Assembly: GCA_963767835.1 (NCBI GenBank)
Contig: CAVYFY010000004.1
Span: 90,192 to 154,191 of the forward strand
Origin: SIAQ01 sp963767835
GTDB taxonomy: Bacteria > Planctomycetota > Planctomycetia > Gemmatales > Gemmataceae
DNA length: 64,000 bases
Direction: 5' to 3'
How positions within the stretch are numbered: the stretch's first letter is position 1; every line of letters starts with the position of its first letter. Under the pieces are notes generated by a model, which was not told the DNA's origin, did not search any database, and worked only from the letters and a program-made list of their open reading frames with translations. A program made the position numbers and the translations under genes. Shown one piece after another: positions 51,709-60,332 of this stretch.

Positions 51709-53103
51709 GTGGCACATTACTTCAGATTCCACTCGCTTGCCGACATCGAAGCTGAGGTCCAGCGCCTTGGGCTCGACGTGCGCTTCAGCGATGAGCTCGC
51801 TCCGATGTTTCGCCCCGTGCAGATCGGCCCGTTTCGTGTCGGCAATGCGTTTTGCGTCCAGCCGATGGAAGGGTGCGACGGAACGCTCGATGGACAGCCG
51901 GACGATCTCGTTTTCCGCCGCTACGAGCGATTCGGGGCCGGCGGCGCGAAATTAATTTGGGGAGAAGCTGCCGCCGTGCTCGACGAGGCCCGCGCGACGC
52001 CCCGGCAATTGCTCGTCAGCGACCAGACCGCGCCGGGCCTGGCCCGGATGCTGGAAATCTGCCGCCAGACACATCGGCGCAACTTCGGCGGCGACGGCGA
52101 TTTGCTCGTCGGCCTGCAATTGACGCATTCGGGCCGGTATAGCTATCGCAAGCCGCTTATTGCCGTACGTGACCCCATTCTTGATGCGCGCATGGGGATT
52201 GGTCCGTCGCATCCGCTGCTTGACGACGATGACCTCAAGCGGCTCGTCGATCATTATGTCCGCGCCGCCCGGATCGCGCATGCCGTCGGCTACCAATTTG
52301 TCGATGTCAAGCAATGCCACCGCTACCTGCTAAGCGAATTGCTGGCGGCGCAGACGCGCCCGGGGCGATACGGCGGCTCGCTGGAAAATCGAACGCGGCT
52401 GGCGCACGACATCATCCGCGCCATCCGGGCCGAGGTTCCGGGGCTGATGCTGGCGACCCGGCTCAATGTCTACGATTGCGTTCCGTATCGGAAGAAGGCC
52501 GGCAGCGACATCGGAGAGCTGTGCCCGCATGAATTGCCGCTCGAATGCGCGTGGGGCACGAATTTGCATGATCCGCTGGAGCCGGACCTGACCGAGCCGA
52601 TCGCCTGGATCGCCGAAATGGTTCACCTCGGCGTGGCGCTGGTCAATGTCAGCATGGGCAATCCGTATGCCACGCCGCATGTGATCCGCCCCTTTGAGTA
52701 TCCGCCTCCCGACGGCTATGCTACGCCGGAACATCCGCTCATCGGGGTCGCCCGGCACTTCCGCCTGACCGCCGAGATTCAACGCGCGTTCCCAAGTTTG
52801 CCGGTCGTCGGCAGCGGCTATAGTTACTTGCAAGAATTCCTGCCGCAGGCCGGCGCCGCCAATTTGCGTGATGGCCGAGTTTCCTTCGTCGGCGTGGGCC
52901 GCGCGACCTTGGCCCAGCCCGATTTCGTCAGGCAGATTCAGGAGCACGGTAAGCTCGACCGCAAGCGAATTTGCCGCACGTTCAGCTATTGCACGGCACT
53001 GATGCGTTCAAAGGCCAACGAGCTGGGCCAATTCGCAACGGGCTGTCCGCCCTTCGACAAGGAAGTGTACGGGCCGATCTGGGAGCGGGCGAAGAAGAAA
53101 TGA
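51709..53103 (+). CDS. NADH:flavin oxidoreductase / old yellow enzyme family
   Basis: A 464-residue protein read from a GTG at 51709. The FMN-binding TIM barrel shows 'VQPMEGCDGTLDGQPDDLVF', 'LLVGLQLTHSGRYSYRKP', 'FVDVKQCHRYLLSELLAAQT', 'RPGRYGGSLENRTRLAHDII', 'VNVSMGNPYATPHVIRPF' and 'VSFVGVGRATLAQPDFVRQI'. The substrate-binding pair in 'KQCHRYLL' matches the 2,4-dienoyl-CoA reductase-like subgroup. The C-terminus has Cys residues ('RKRICRTFSYCTALM') but not a full Fe-S motif. Substrate unknown. Confidence 0.83.
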   Translation: MAHYFRFHSLADIEAEVQRLGLDVRFSDELAPMFRPVQIGPFRVGNAFCVQPMEGCDGTLDGQPDDLVFRRYERFGAGGAKLIWGEAAAVLDEARATPRQLLVSDQTAPGLARMLEICRQTHRRNFGGDGDLLVGLQLTHSGRYSYRKPLIAVRDPILDARMGIGPSHPLLDDDDLKRLVDHYVRAARIAHAVGYQFVDVKQCHRYLLSELLAAQTRPGRYGGSLENRTRLAHDIIRAIRAEVPGLMLATRLNVYDCVPYRKKAGSDIGELCPHELPLECAWGTNLHDPLEPDLTEPIAWIAEMVHLGVALVNVSMGNPYATPHVIRPFEYPPPDGYATPEHPLIGVARHFRLTAEIQRAFPSLPVVGSGYSYLQEFLPQAGAANLRDGRVSFVGVGRATLAQPDFVRQIQEHGKLDRKRICRTFSYCTALMRSKANELGQFATGCPPFDKEVYGPIWERAKKK

Positions 53104-54050
53104 AGGCGTTCGCTCACCGTTCGCATTGCAGCGCCCGGTGGCCGCTTTTCTTTTTTGGCTTTTTGCGATTCGCAACCTACACTTCATTCGACGAGATCGT
53201 TGCAGAAGATCAGCGGTGCCGCCCTGCGGCAAAGAGAAAGAAAGGACCCTGCGCGTGCCAAGCAAGAAGAGGGAAATCGATGTTGGGATTATGCTGGAGC
53301 GCCGATCTGTGCCGCGTTGACGCAGGTCGATGTCTTTCTTGCGAGCGGTGCGTCCTGAACCAGGATGATGACGAGACCAAGGAAGATGGCCCCCCGCCTC
53401 CGCCAACCAATGCGCGGCCCGGCAGTGAGGAAAAGGTCCGCATCCTGGAATGGCGTGTGCAGCACGATTTCGGGCTTTGGAACCGGGAAGATGCCACCCA
53501 ATAGCAAATCGTCGCCTGGACGAGAGACAATCGCCCGGCTCATGCACCGAACTTGCGTGTCGGCGTGGAGCGTGAAACGAATTCTCCGCGCCGAGCCCCT
53601 TTGGGCACACTGCTTTACGCCGATGCGTTTCACCAAGCCAACCACACCCACCTCTCACGCCACACACTCCCCATCCTGGACTTCAATGCAATGCTGCTGA
53701 GCTTGCAAATCTCTCGTTGTACTGACACACGTAAAAAATCGGCGTGTACACGCGTACTCAGTTCGGCAACGATCTGGACAATTTTCAATTTTTCAATTCC
53801 AAAACGCCCCGACTCATGTATAATGCACAACCCGACCACAACCAGGATGGCTGTGTCTATTGGCAGTTCAAGGCCAACTGAACGCGAAACTTCATTGGTT
53901 CACGATCCCCATGCAGTCGAGTTGCCTTGAAGGCGATGAGTGCGGCCTTGGATTTGGCTCGACCTTTCGCAGTATTCATTTATTCGTAAACCCGCGCAGC
54001 TGAGACAGCCGCACTTGTAACTGGCTGAATGCGGCTTCGTCAAAAAGGAA
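53104..54050. other. Long intergenic region, no convincing gene
   Basis: About 950 bases. Open frames on both strands overlap (for example plus 53280-53504 with Cys pairs in 'CRVDAGRCLSCERCVLNQ', and minus 53289-53651), but none has clear protein character, ribosome site or known motif. A+T-richer sequence between 53700 and 53830 could hold promoters of the large surface-protein gene. A TGTAC/GTACA-rich patch lies near 53717-53757. AAAAAGGAA precedes the next start. Confidence 0.35.
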
Positions 54051-57000
54051 ATGATTATGGCACTCTTTTCATCATTAAGTAATCTTTTTGCCACGAGGTT
54101 CATGGGCCCTCGACGATCGCGCCAGCAGTGGCACAAGCTGTTCGCGGAGCTATTGGAGGATCGAACGCTGTTGACGGGGCCAACGATCACCACGACAGAG
54201 TTGCCGAGCGGGCTTGTCAACCAGGCCTTCAGCACGAGCATTGCGTCCACCGGCGGCACGGCACCGATGACCTGGGCGGTCACCGACGGCAGCCTACCGG
54301 CGGGGTTGAGCCTCGACAGTTCCAGCGGAGCCATCGCCGGCACGCCGACGGCAGCGAACTTCAACAGTTTGGCCTACTTCACGGGAACCGGCGGCGGTCA
54401 CGTTGGCTTGCGGGGATCTCTAACAATAGATAGCAACGGCAACCTCTTCGGCACCACCGAATGGGGCGGCGCCTACGGCGTTGGCACCGTGTTCGAAATA
54501 CCTGCGGGAACCAACGCGCCGATTACTCTCGTTACCTTCACCACAACCAACGGCGCCGATCCCGAAGCCGGTGTGATCGAGGACAGCCAGGGCAATCTCT
54601 TCGGCACCACCGCATCCGGCGGCGCCTACGGCTATGGCACGGTGTTCGAAGTGGCGGCCGGAACCAACACCCTGACTACCCTGGTAAGTTTCAACGACGC
54701 CGATGGCTACTTTCCAAAAGGCGGACTGGTTGAAGACGGCCAGGGCAATCTCTTCGGCACCACCTATTTTGGCGGCGCCTCCGACGATGGCACCGTCTTC
54801 GAGGTAACGGCGGGAACCAACGCGCTTACCACACTGGTTAATTTCAATTCTTCCAACGGCTCCTATCCCTGGGGCAGCCTGGCTGAAGACAACAGCGGCA
54901 ATGTTTTCGGCACAACGCGCACGGGCGGCGCTGTCGGCTATGGCACCGTGTTTGAAGTTGACACCGCAACCAGCACGCTGACCACTCTGGTCAACTTCGA
55001 CTCAAGCAACGGCTCCTATCCGATCAGCGGCGTGATTGCGGACAGCAGCGGCAACCTCTTCGGCACCACCCAAAATGGCGGCGACTTCAACAAGGGCACC
55101 GTGTTCGAGGTGGCCGCCGGCACCACCAATCTCACCACGCTGGTCAGCTTCAATACGGCCGACGGCGCCACTCCCCAGGCCGGCCTGATCGTGGACAGCA
55201 ACGGCAATCTTTTCGGCACCACCTCAGGCGGCGGCATGTTCGGCGCCGGCACCGTGTTCAGCGTGGCCACGGCAACCAGCACGCTCACCACCCTCGTCAA
55301 TTTCAATAACACCAACGGCGCCTATCCGGCCGCAGGTATGGCCGAGGACAGCAACGGCAATCTTTTCGGCACGACCAATAATGGCGGCGCTTCCGGCGAC
55401 GGCACACTATTCGAGGTGGCGACCGGAACCAATACGCTGACCACGGTGGTTTCCTTCAACGGAGGCAATAGCGGCGACGGTCCAAACGCAGGCGTGATCG
55501 AGGACAGTAGCGGCAATCTCTTCGGCACCACCTACGTTGGCGGCGCCTATGGCTATGGCACCGTCTTCGAGGTGCCCGCGGGAACCAACACCCCCATCAC
55601 TCTCGCTTCCTTCAACTACGCTAACGGCGAATTTCCAGCCGCCAGCCTTATCGAGGACAACAGCGGCAATCTCTTCGGCACCACCCGCGGCGGCGGCGCA
55701 TTTCTCGACGGCACGGTATTCGAGGTGGCAGCGGGAACCGATACGATCACCACGCTGGCTTCCCTCAACAGCACCAGCGGCGGATCTCCATACGCCGGCC
55801 TGGTCGAGGACAGCAACGGTAATCTCTTCGGCGCCGGCTTTAGTGGCGGCGCTAACGGCGACGGCACGATCTTTGAGGTGGCTGCGGGAACCAATAACCT
55901 CACCCCCCTGCTCAGCTTCAACGGCAGCGACGGCCAATATCCCTATGGCAGTCTGATCGAGGACGGCAACGGCAATCTCTTCGGCACCACCTCTTACGGC
56001 GGCGCCTCCGGCCGCGGCACGGTTTTCGAGTTTGACACCCAAACCGACACCCTAACCATCTCGGCCTCCTTCAGTTCCACCACCGGCGCCAATCCCTATG
56101 GCGGGCTCGTCGAGGACGCCAGCGGCAATCTCTTTGGCACCACCGCCAATGGCGGCGCGAACGGCGACGGCACCGTCTTCGAGGTGGCAGCGGGAACCAC
56201 CGCGATCAATACCCTGGCTTCCCTGGACAGCGCCAACGCCAATCCCTTCAGTGGGCTGGTCGAGGACAGCAGCGGCAACCTTTTCGGCACGGCCTACTAT
56301 GGCGGAGACTCCGGCGACGGCACGGTCTTCAAGGTGGCAGCGGGAACCAACACGGTGACCACGTTGCTCTCTTTCAACAGTACCAACGGCGCTGGTCCCT
56401 ATGGCGGCCTTTTCCAAGACAGCAACGGCAATCTCATCGGCACCACCTACGGCGGCGGTGTCGGCGCCGCCGGCACAGTTTTTGAAATGACATCCGATAC
56501 ATTCACGGTTCGAGTCACCGACTCCCTGGGGGACTCCGCCGACCAAAGCTACCATCTCACGATCTACTCCCCACCATCCATCACCACAACGACGCTGCCA
56601 GATGGCATCGTCAACCAGCCCTACAACCAAACCATTGTCGCGACGGGCGGCACCGGGGCGATTACGTTTACGGTCACGGCCGGCGGCCTACCCGCGGGTT
56701 TGTGCATCGACAGCACCACCGGAGTAATTTCCGGAACGCCAACAGGCACCAGCGGCAGCCCGTTCAACTTCACCATCACCGCGACCGACTTCGCCGGCGC
56801 TGCCGTTAGCCAGCCCTACACGGTCACCGTCAATAACGCCACGACCACTTCGCTCACGTCCAACCCGGTTGGGCCGATCACGCAAGGGGCGCCGGTCACC
56901 TTTGCCGCCACTATTACCGGCAGTCCCAGCGTTGGTTCCGTGTCGTTCTATTTCGATTACGGCGCGGCCGACCAGTTCCAGATTGGAGCTCCCGTCAACG

Positions 57001-57734
57001 TGAGCAGCGGATCAGCAATCTCCGATCCGACCTCCGCCCTTCCCGCCGGCTCGGATACAATCACCGCCATTTACAGCGGCGGGGCCGGCTTCAACGGCAG
57101 TCAGGGCACGCTCGCCATTCAGGTGAATGCGGCGCCCCCGCCGAGCATCACCAGCGTGGTCATCAATCAGGACATTCCATCGCTGTACAACGCGGCGGGT
57201 CAGCCGGCTCCAGGTTCGCAGCGCTCGATGGTGGATGACATCGTCTATACGTTCAGCGAGGCGGTCAACATCGCCGCCCCCGCGGTCGACCCGAACGTGT
57301 TCACCATCGCCGTTTCGTCCAGCTGGAGCGGGACCTTGCCGACTCTCAGCTGGGCGGCCGTCGCCGGATCGGGCGGCACGGAATGGGCCGTCTCCTTCAG
57401 CGGCGCCGGCGTTTCGGGCGGCTCGATTGGTAACGGCGCTTACACGATTTCCGTCACCGATCCGGCATCGATCATCGCAGCATCCGATGGCCAGCAACTG
57501 AGCCTCGCCGCCAACGGCGTCGGCGGCGCTGCGCAATCTTTCTACCGGCTATTCGGCGACATCAATGGCGACGAGGTCGTCAATGCCGCGGACAATTTGA
57601 AGTTCAAGCAAGCCTTGACTACCTACAATGCGGCATTCGACTACAACGACGACGGCACGGTCAATGCCGCCGACAACTTGAAGTTCAAGAACAGTCTGAC
57701 GGTGAACTTCAGCGGCTTCACGCCGTCCATTTAA
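54051..57734 (+). CDS. Large secreted repeat protein with LEDR motif, Ig-like domains and dockerin-like tail
   Basis: A 1227-residue protein; AAGGAA precedes the ATG at 54051. A basic start and 'ELLEDRTLLTG' (residues about 33-43) mark planctomycete export. An Ig-like segment ('GLVNQAFSTSIASTGGTAPM') is followed by fourteen tandem repeats of about 47 residues. Each has the core 'SGNLFGTT.GGA.GYGTVFEV' followed by 'AAGTNTLTTLVSFN', the TIGR03803-type extracellular repeat, predicted to build a beta-propeller or solenoid. Two more Ig-like domains come next. A C-terminal module of about 195 residues closes it, with 'SMVDDIVYTFSEAVNI' and two calcium loops ('DINGDEVVNAADN', 'DYNDDGTVNAADN'), shared with the gene at 547-1470. 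Extracellular, function unknown. Confidence 0.88.
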   Translation: MIMALFSSLSNLFATRFMGPRRSRQQWHKLFAELLEDRTLLTGPTITTTELPSGLVNQAFSTSIASTGGTAPMTWAVTDGSLPAGLSLDSSSGAIAGTPTAANFNSLAYFTGTGGGHVGLRGSLTIDSNGNLFGTTEWGGAYGVGTVFEIPAGTNAPITLVTFTTTNGADPEAGVIEDSQGNLFGTTASGGAYGYGTVFEVAAGTNTLTTLVSFNDADGYFPKGGLVEDGQGNLFGTTYFGGASDDGTVFEVTAGTNALTTLVNFNSSNGSYPWGSLAEDNSGNVFGTTRTGGAVGYGTVFEVDTATSTLTTLVNFDSSNGSYPISGVIADSSGNLFGTTQNGGDFNKGTVFEVAAGTTNLTTLVSFNTADGATPQAGLIVDSNGNLFGTTSGGGMFGAGTVFSVATATSTLTTLVNFNNTNGAYPAAGMAEDSNGNLFGTTNNGGASGDGTLFEVATGTNTLTTVVSFNGGNSGDGPNAGVIEDSSGNLFGTTYVGGAYGYGTVFEVPAGTNTPITLASFNYANGEFPAASLIEDNSGNLFGTTRGGGAFLDGTVFEVAAGTDTITTLASLNSTSGGSPYAGLVEDSNGNLFGAGFSGGANGDGTIFEVAAGTNNLTPLLSFNGSDGQYPYGSLIEDGNGNLFGTTSYGGASGRGTVFEFDTQTDTLTISASFSSTTGANPYGGLVEDASGNLFGTTANGGANGDGTVFEVAAGTTAINTLASLDSANANPFSGLVEDSSGNLFGTAYYGGDSGDGTVFKVAAGTNTVTTLLSFNSTNGAGPYGGLFQDSNGNLIGTTYGGGVGAAGTVFEMTSDTFTVRVTDSLGDSADQSYHLTIYSPPSITTTTLPDGIVNQPYNQTIVATGGTGAITFTVTAGGLPAGLCIDSTTGVISGTPTGTSGSPFNFTITATDFAGAAVSQPYTVTVNNATTTSLTSNPVGPITQGAPVTFAATITGSPSVGSVSFYFDYGAADQFQIGAPVNVSSGSAISDPTSALPAGSDTITAIYSGGAGFNGSQGTLAIQVNAAPPPSITSVVINQDIPSLYNAAGQPAPGSQRSMVDDIVYTFSEAVNIAAPAVDPNVFTIAVSSSWSGTLPTLSWAAVAGSGGTEWAVSFSGAGVSGGSIGNGAYTISVTDPASIIAASDGQQLSLAANGVGGAAQSFYRLFGDINGDEVVNAADNLKFKQALTTYNAAFDYNDDGTVNAADNLKFKNSLTVNFSGFTPSI

Positions 57735-57769
57735 TAGTGCCGAAAAATAACTTCCCGAATCCGTCATTC

Positions 57770-57825
57770 CGTAGTGCGGGCTTCAGCCCGTGTTCGGTAG
57801 GAACTGGGCTGAAGCCCGCACTACG
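57770..57825. terminator. Perfect 20-bp inverted repeat between convergent genes
   Basis: Arms 57770-57789 and 57806-57825 are exact reverse complements (core GTAGTGCGGGCTTCAGCCC) around a 16-base loop. It lies 36 bases after the stop of the large surface-protein gene and 43 bases from the stop of the convergent gene. The word is a widespread intergenic repeat in planctomycetes as I remember it; it may act as a terminator for both genes. Confidence 0.7.
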
Positions 57826-57867
57826 AAACCAGGGATATTTTTCCCAACTATTGATTAGGACATGCGA

Positions 57868-59319
57868 TTACGCCAACAACTCTCGCACCACGTTCCCGCT
57901 GGCTACGAGCGGGAGCGGACGGCCGAGGCGGTCGGGAATGGTGCGCTCCGGATCAATGCCCAGAAGGTGGTAGATCGTGCAGAGAATATCCTTCGGCGAA
58001 ACCGGCCGCTCGGCGGGATAGGCGGCGTGGCGATCACTGGCGCCGACAACACGGCCATGCGCAATGCCCGCGCCGGCCAGCATCATGCTATAACACTGCG
58101 ACCAGTGGTTGCGGCCATCCAGCGAATCGCCGCGCCGCTCCGCTTGCGGTGTGCGGCCATGCTCGGTCATGCACACTACGAGCGTCTCGCTCAAGAGGCC
58201 CCGCTGCTCCAAGTCATCCAGCAGCGCCGTGAATGTCTGATCGAAGGCGGGACACAACTCGTCGCGCAATCGCGTCGTTTGGTGTTCATGCGTGTCCCAC
58301 GATCCATCCGACAGGCCAAATTCATCCCACTGCACGCTGACCAGCCGGGCACCCGCTTCGATCAGGCGCCGAGCTTGCAACGCTGCCTGGCCGAAAACGT
58401 GTTGGCCGTAACGATCGCGTACTCCGATCGGCTCGCGCTGTAGATCCAGGGCCTGACGCAGTCGCGGCGAGGTGGTCACCGACAGGGCGAGTTGCCGATA
58501 GCGATCGAGATCCCTGCCGACATGGGCTTGATCGAGTCGCCGCCATGCTTCGTCAAACTGATCGACCAGCCTGGCGCGTGTGTTGAGCCGATCGAGAGTC
58601 ATTTCGGGCGCCAAGGCGGTGTCGGCGATGGCGAAACGGCCGCCCGGGAGAATGCCGCCGTGAGGGTCGCCGGGTCGATAGGTCGGATTGTTCGCGGATT
58701 CGCCGACGAACTCGAGCACCACCGGATTGTAGCGTGCGCCGAGAAAGCCCGCGAGATAGCCGGCGCGCTGATGCGGCGCCGAACGCGAGCTTTGCACCCA
58801 TGGTAGATGAATCGTCCGCGGCAAAGGCGGACGAGGCTCGCGCCGAAGCGTCCGCTCATCGAGATATTCCAGCACCGATCCGAAGTAAGGCCAGTGCCGG
58901 CCATCGTGGCGATTCAGCTCCATCGGAATGTCGATTTGATCAACGCCGGTGACTGCGTAGGCGACGCCATGAATCGGATACGGATGCGACATCGAACGCA
59001 CCACGGCAACGCGATCGAGCATCGCTGCCGTGCGCGGCAAAATCTCGCTGATGCGCACTCCGGGCAAGCGAGTCGCTATCGTGCTGAAGGGGCCGCGAAT
59101 ATCTTGCACGGCATCAGGCTTCGGATCGAGCGTATCGAGTTGACTGACGGCGCCATAGAGAAACAGCAAAATGACATTCTTGGCAGCCGCCTGCCTCGGC
59201 GTAGCCTGCGCCAAATCCGTCAGGCCAAGCCCCAACAGCGATGCCCCGCCCGCTTGCAAGAAATCGCGGCGCGTGACACCGTCGCAGAGCCGTTTCGGCG
59301 AGCCCAACACGCGTAGCAT
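57868..59319 (-). CDS. DUF1501 protein (sulfatase-like fold, Tat-exported)
   Basis: A 483-residue protein from the ATG at 59319. The longer frame to 59595 runs through the tRNA fragment and is excluded. The Tat signal 'TRRDFLQAGGASLLGLGLTD' is followed by 'VILLFLYGAVSQLDTLDPKP', 'LPGVRISEILPRTAAMLDRV', 'VVRSMSHPYPIHGVAYAVTG', 'DEFGLSDGSWDTHEHQTTRL', 'LVVCMTEHGRTPQ' and 'GRNHWSQCYSMMLAGAGIAH'. These are DUF1501 landmarks, an alkaline-phosphatase-superfamily fold. In planctomycetes such genes usually pair with a DUF1549/DUF1553 cytochrome-type gene; none is next to it here. Confidence 0.92.
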   Translation of the reverse strand: MLRVLGSPKRLCDGVTRRDFLQAGGASLLGLGLTDLAQATPRQAAAKNVILLFLYGAVSQLDTLDPKPDAVQDIRGPFSTIATRLPGVRISEILPRTAAMLDRVAVVRSMSHPYPIHGVAYAVTGVDQIDIPMELNRHDGRHWPYFGSVLEYLDERTLRREPRPPLPRTIHLPWVQSSRSAPHQRAGYLAGFLGARYNPVVLEFVGESANNPTYRPGDPHGGILPGGRFAIADTALAPEMTLDRLNTRARLVDQFDEAWRRLDQAHVGRDLDRYRQLALSVTTSPRLRQALDLQREPIGVRDRYGQHVFGQAALQARRLIEAGARLVSVQWDEFGLSDGSWDTHEHQTTRLRDELCPAFDQTFTALLDDLEQRGLLSETLVVCMTEHGRTPQAERRGDSLDGRNHWSQCYSMMLAGAGIAHGRVVGASDRHAAYPAERPVSPKDILCTIYHLLGIDPERTIPDRLGRPLPLVASGNVVRELLA

Positions 59320-59580
59320 GACCGTTGTACTCCGATCCACTATTCTACCAGTTTCGAGGACGGCATTCGAAAACAATTTGGGACGCGTAATGCCGGACTT
59401 CGTACTGCTAATCAAAGCAGTATCGAATGCGAGTACGTGTGGCCACTTCGTCAAGATATTTGCACGTGCGGCGGCCAACTTTTGCGGGGTGAGTGTGGAA
59501 TTCCTCGTGCGCCTCGATGAATCGCAGATGGCATTGGCGGCGTCCGCGCATAGAATTGGTGAGGATGAAGGACGCAACCA

Positions 59581-59629
59581 GCGCCCGTAGCTCAACTGGA
59601 TAGAGCAATGGTCTTCGGATTCTAATAGG
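59581..59629 (+). pseudogene. 5' fragment of a tRNA-Arg gene
   Basis: The sequence starts with the acceptor strand GCGCCCG, TA, a complete D arm (GCTCAACTGGATAGAGC) and an anticodon region with loop CTTCGGA (anticodon TCG). It then becomes unlike tRNA: the T arm and the 3' acceptor strand (expected CGGGCGC) are absent. It marks the likely left boundary of the mobile element to the right, whose other end may carry the complete gene. Confidence 0.55.
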
Positions 59630-59738
59630 AGTTTTCACCTAAGCGGCAAAAACGCGGGAAACCTTGAAAAAACCGTTGTTTTCGCGCTTTTCGGCCCCAT
59701 CCCCGAAACGTATCAAAACGTACCAAAACGCGCCCTTA

Positions 59739-59756
59739 CGGTAGTAATTACTACCG
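59739..59756. promoter_or_regulatory. 18-bp palindrome built from GGTAGTA
   Basis: CGGTAGTAATTACTACCG is a perfect palindrome 110 bases inside the presumed element end. The same word GGTAGTA occurs three times beside the recombinase and tRNA-Arg at 36390-36430. It may be a recombinase arm site or a repressor operator. Just upstream are two copies of AACGTA(T/C)CAAAACG (59708-59731). Confidence 0.4.
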
Positions 59757-59775
59757 GCCCGCTGCGCCGGTTCCA

Positions 59776-60066
59776 TCAACCCGGCGGCGGCCCCGCCAGA
59801 CAATCCCGAACCGCGTCGGCGAAATTCCCCGGTTCGGCCCGATACGCGGCCAGCAACGCCGTCATCTTCGCGCCGTCCGGGTCGTCCAACGCTTCCATCA
59901 GCTCTTCCGCAATATCAATCGCGAACCGCTGCGCGTCGGCGTCTGCCGTGGCATCGTTGATTTCTTCGCGACACTGCGCAACGTATTGAACGGCATCGGC
60001 GATCAGCCCGTGGTGCGCCTTGGTTGAAGCCGCGCGTTTCGAGAAAGCGGACGAGTTGCGAAAAAC
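59776..60066 (-). CDS. Small acidic protein of the mobile element, start uncertain
   Basis: The minus-strand frame ending at 59776 reads 'HHGLIADAVQYVAQCREEIN', 'DATADADAQRFAIDIAEELM', 'EALDDPDGAKMTALLAAYRA' and 'EPGNFADAVRDCLAGPPPG'. It is strongly protein-like, helical and acidic, but has no ATG upstream in this frame. A nearby ATG in the next frame ('MNVSFSQLVRFLETRG', 60076) suggests a frameshift near 60030. Family unknown. Confidence 0.45.
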   Translation of the reverse strand, partial: VFRNSSAFSKRAASTKAHHGLIADAVQYVAQCREEINDATADADAQRFAIDIAEELMEALDDPDGAKMTALLAAYRAEPGNFADAVRDCLAGPPPG

Positions 60067-60332
60067 TGACGTTCATTGAAAGCCCCGCATGGAAGCCGTT
60101 AGCGTAACGGGAAAAAAGGCGGCGCGGTCTAAGGCTCGCCCGAACCCCATTCCGCCGGCGGCTACGCACCGCCCGCCGGTCAATGCTAGGACCGGCTGCC
60201 TTGCTCCACAAAAGTTAAAGGGGCGGCACGGGGCCGGGTGAAACTAACGAAGCCCGTCCGCACCGGCGATGCGTGCCTACGGCGCGCACCGGCCATCGGG
60301 AACCAACCGACGCCCCTTCGCTCCCCTTCGCG
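60067..60332. other. Intergenic G+C-rich stretch
   Basis: No coding sequence recognised between the two minus-strand genes; it contains several CCGGC/GCCGG words and short direct repeats. An ATG at 60076 (minus) may be the intended start of the downstream small gene. Confidence 0.3.

Noticed and set aside
53208..53667. Overlapping open frames on both strands in the 53.1-54.0 kb gap
   Set aside because: None has recognisable motifs, start signals or neighbours that support it; kept only as a gap description.
54400..56500. Periodic DNA repeats of about 140 bases
   Set aside because: They are in frame and encode the 47-residue protein repeats, so they are not a non-coding array.
59320..59595. 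N-terminal extension of the DUF1501 frame up to 59595
   Set aside because: It would cover the tRNA fragment and lacks similarity; the Tat signal and family start are at 59319.
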